A stretch of DNA of 64,000 bases. It comes from VYFG01 sp965248685. GTDB lineage: Bacteria > Pseudomonadota > Gammaproteobacteria > Arenicellales > Poriferihabitantaceae. Location: assembly GCA_965248685.1 (NCBI GenBank), contig CBDFKC010000002.1, forward strand, positions 930,001 to 994,000, given 5' to 3'. How positions within the stretch are numbered: position 1 is the first letter of the stretch; every line of letters starts with the position of its first letter. Below, piece after piece: positions 62,382-64,000 of the stretch. A model generated the notes under the pieces. The model worked only from the letters and a program-made list of their open reading frames with translations. It was not told the DNA's origin and made no database searches. A program made the translations under genes and the position numbers.

Positions 62382-62448
62382 AGGATTGATTACTCCAGGG
62401 TTAAAGGTTGTTGTGGGATTAGGGGTAGATTTGGGTTTGGATTAAGAA

Positions 62449-63993
62449 TTAATGCTTCAGCATCTTTGACAGTTCCCGGCTGTATCGCCCCTGACCGGTA
62501 TAACAATCGGCCAGGGTATCGAACACCTGTTGGGAACTGGGTTGGCCATCGAGTCCCTTTTTGAGAATCGACTTGACCGTCGCATAGCGCGGATTATGGA
62601 AGTCCATGGCACGCTGGCAGGCGGCATCGAGGCGTTTTGCCCCATACGTCTTCTTCAACGCCAGGATGCCCTGCACGGCCCGGAGGTTATACAGCACACG
62701 ATCATCGAATAACTGACGCACTAACAGGTGACAAGCCACCCCGATCCGTTCAGACTGTTCAAGACACCAGACCGGGCCCTGCATCTTGTAAGCCAACGCA
62801 TTGGGCGGCAAATGGTCATCCAGAGTGCGGCGGGAGCCCGGGATAAACAACCGTGCATGGACTGCCACCAAATTATCCTGCTGATAGACCCGAATGGTGT
62901 GGGGTGTGGCCTTGAGCCAGAGATTCAGCCCAATCAAACCGAAAGGGACTGAATACAGGCATTTCTCAAATTGCACATGGGTGTCACGATGCACTTTGAC
63001 CTTGGCCCATATCGCCAATTCAGGGGGAATGGAAGGCAAGGCTTTGAACAGGGGTTGCTCGATGGCAAACAGGGTAAGGGGTTTCTCGTGGGTGGTGCCA
63101 TGGACACGGTTTCCAGCTTCTTCCAATATCCAGTGCTGCAATTGGCGATTGCCATCATGGCGATCAACAAACTGGCGGAGAGGCATGAAGCCACGCTTTA
63201 GGAATTTGATTCCGGATTCTACGCGACCCTTCAATTGTGGTTCACGTGGCGGCAGGGCATCAATTTTGAAGCCATAGCCTTCGGCATATTCCGCGTACGC
63301 TCGTTGCACCACAGGGTCGTAATAACACGCTTTGGTAATCGCGCACTTAGCATTGTCGATAATAATGCGACTGACCACTCCACCAAAGAATTCAAAGGCG
63401 TGACGGTGACATTCCAGCCAGGTCGCGATCTTCTGATTCAGCACAATCTCCGCATACTGATGCCGCGAGAAGGCCAGGGTCATCAGAAAGAACCAGCTCT
63501 TTATCTCTTCTCCAGTGCGGGTATCAACCAGCTTAGGTCCGGTACCGAAATCGACCTGGGCGGCTTCCCCTGGGGCAAAGTCAAGTTTGACGGTTGATTT
63601 GGGTGCTTCTGTACCGCGTAGACTGCACACGAATCGATAAACGGCGGCGTACGCGCCGGTAAACTGATGGTTACGTACCAAGGCCTGATAAATGGTGCTG
63701 CTCTGAATTCCTTGATCCGCCCAGGCTTTCACCTGATCTCGATACGGTTCCACGCTCGACTGACCAAGTGAGGCAGGCGTTGATTGTATCCGCAGCACTT
63801 GGCCAAGCACGGTGTTATCGGGTATCGGCGTGTCCGCATCCAGCCAGCCATTGGCCTGGGCAGTGCGACGAATATCCGCTGCTTTGCGGCGGCCAACGAT
63901 CCCGGCTCTGGCCAGAACGCGATCTGAATCACCCTGGCGCATCCGCACCAAGACTTGACGAACTTCAAACATCTCAAACCTTCTGTTGCTCAT
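62449..63993 (-). CDS. istA: IS21-family transposase IstA
   Basis: 514 residues. N-terminal HTH region (VLARAGIVGRRKAADIRR), then a DDE integrase core: Asp in EAAQVDFGTGP, Asp in RIIIDNAKCA and Glu in KGRVESGIKFLKR. Intact, ATG at 63993, only 7 bases from the window edge. Confidence 0.93.
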   Translation of the reverse strand: MSNRRFEMFEVRQVLVRMRQGDSDRVLARAGIVGRRKAADIRRTAQANGWLDADTPIPDNTVLGQVLRIQSTPASLGQSSVEPYRDQVKAWADQGIQSSTIYQALVRNHQFTGAYAAVYRFVCSLRGTEAPKSTVKLDFAPGEAAQVDFGTGPKLVDTRTGEEIKSWFFLMTLAFSRHQYAEIVLNQKIATWLECHRHAFEFFGGVVSRIIIDNAKCAITKACYYDPVVQRAYAEYAEGYGFKIDALPPREPQLKGRVESGIKFLKRGFMPLRQFVDRHDGNRQLQHWILEEAGNRVHGTTHEKPLTLFAIEQPLFKALPSIPPELAIWAKVKVHRDTHVQFEKCLYSVPFGLIGLNLWLKATPHTIRVYQQDNLVAVHARLFIPGSRRTLDDHLPPNALAYKMQGPVWCLEQSERIGVACHLLVRQLFDDRVLYNLRAVQGILALKKTYGAKRLDAACQRAMDFHNPRYATVKSILKKGLDGQPSSQQVFDTLADCYTGQGRYSRELSKMLKH

Positions 63994-64000
63994 GGTAGCC

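Larger units (their letters stand above)
61526..64000 (-). mobile_element. IS21-family element, continuing past the right edge
   Basis: Contains istB and istA in the usual arrangement on the minus strand. A possible end starts at 61526 (TGTCATTTTGCACC), with TAATGGAGCCACC and TAATGGGTCCACC as near-repeats inward, as in IS21 ends with internal repeats. The other end lies beyond 64000. Confidence 0.75.

Overview
The window looks like a chromosomal stretch of a marine or host-associated gammaproteobacterium living on methylated and hydroxylated nitrogen compounds. The support is the gene content (betaine/polyamine-type ABC importers, 2-oxoglutarate oxygenases, N-demethylases, serine-cycle enzymes), a gammaproteobacterial-style tRNA-Phe 3' fragment, and moderate GC with many insertion sequences and repeat remnants. 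No rRNA, intact tRNA or CRISPR array was seen. The organism assignment is inference.

Layout. 0-0.5 kb: start of an inverse autotransporter that runs off the left edge. 0.6-5.6 kb: a complete ABC importer operon ending in a hydantoin/Asp-Glu racemase, followed by a decayed flavin monooxygenase. 6-10.3 kb: a TolB-like lipoprotein, a small K+ channel, a threonine aldolase, a PhyH oxygenase and a cupin. 10.4-14.8 kb: a serine-cycle module (malate-CoA ligase mtkAB, malyl-CoA lyase, divergent serine-glyoxylate aminotransferase). 15-20 kb: a second PhyH oxygenase, a VOC protein behind a MerR-type promoter, two IS4-family elements around a GFA-family gene, then a repeat-rich gap. 20.5-22 kb: a cysteine-rich secreted protein and a nucleotidyltransferase toxin whose antitoxin is frameshifted. 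22-27 kb: Lin0512, MOSC, EamA, aminotransferase and RraA genes facing a proline-racemase-family enzyme. 27-29 kb: small stress/redox proteins. 29.4-37.6 kb: an ABC importer operon ending in a 2OG oxygenase and a DddP-like M24 enzyme, with a divergent LuxR regulator and an SDR.

37.9-51.1 kb: a visibly more GC-rich block, probably acquired. An XRE regulator diverges from an operon for a third ABC importer, two paralogous metallophosphoesterases with an unrecognised C-terminal half, a flavin amine oxidase, a gamma-glutamyltransferase-like hydrolase and two small CxxC proteins. This is my best candidate for an undescribed catabolic system. 51.2-51.5 kb: tail of a REP-associated transposase with tandem repeats. 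51.6-57.6 kb: an apparent (hydroxy)proline-betaine demethylation cluster (enolase-superfamily enzyme, quinone-oxidoreductase-like MDR, Rieske oxygenase, divergent OYE-type demethylase and XRE-cupin regulator) around a 30-bp palindrome. 57.9-61.3 kb: hipBA and an arylsulfotransferase-like protein. 61.4-64 kb: a tRNA-Phe 3' fragment and an IS21-family element running off the right edge.

How the parts may work together (inference): importers bring in betaines, amines or hydroxylated amino acids. Rieske- and OYE-type enzymes strip methyl groups as formaldehyde. 2OG oxygenases, the aldolase, racemase-family and aminotransferase enzymes convert the skeletons and could yield glycine or glyoxylate. 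The mtk/mcl/sga module then joins these C1/C2 units to central metabolism.
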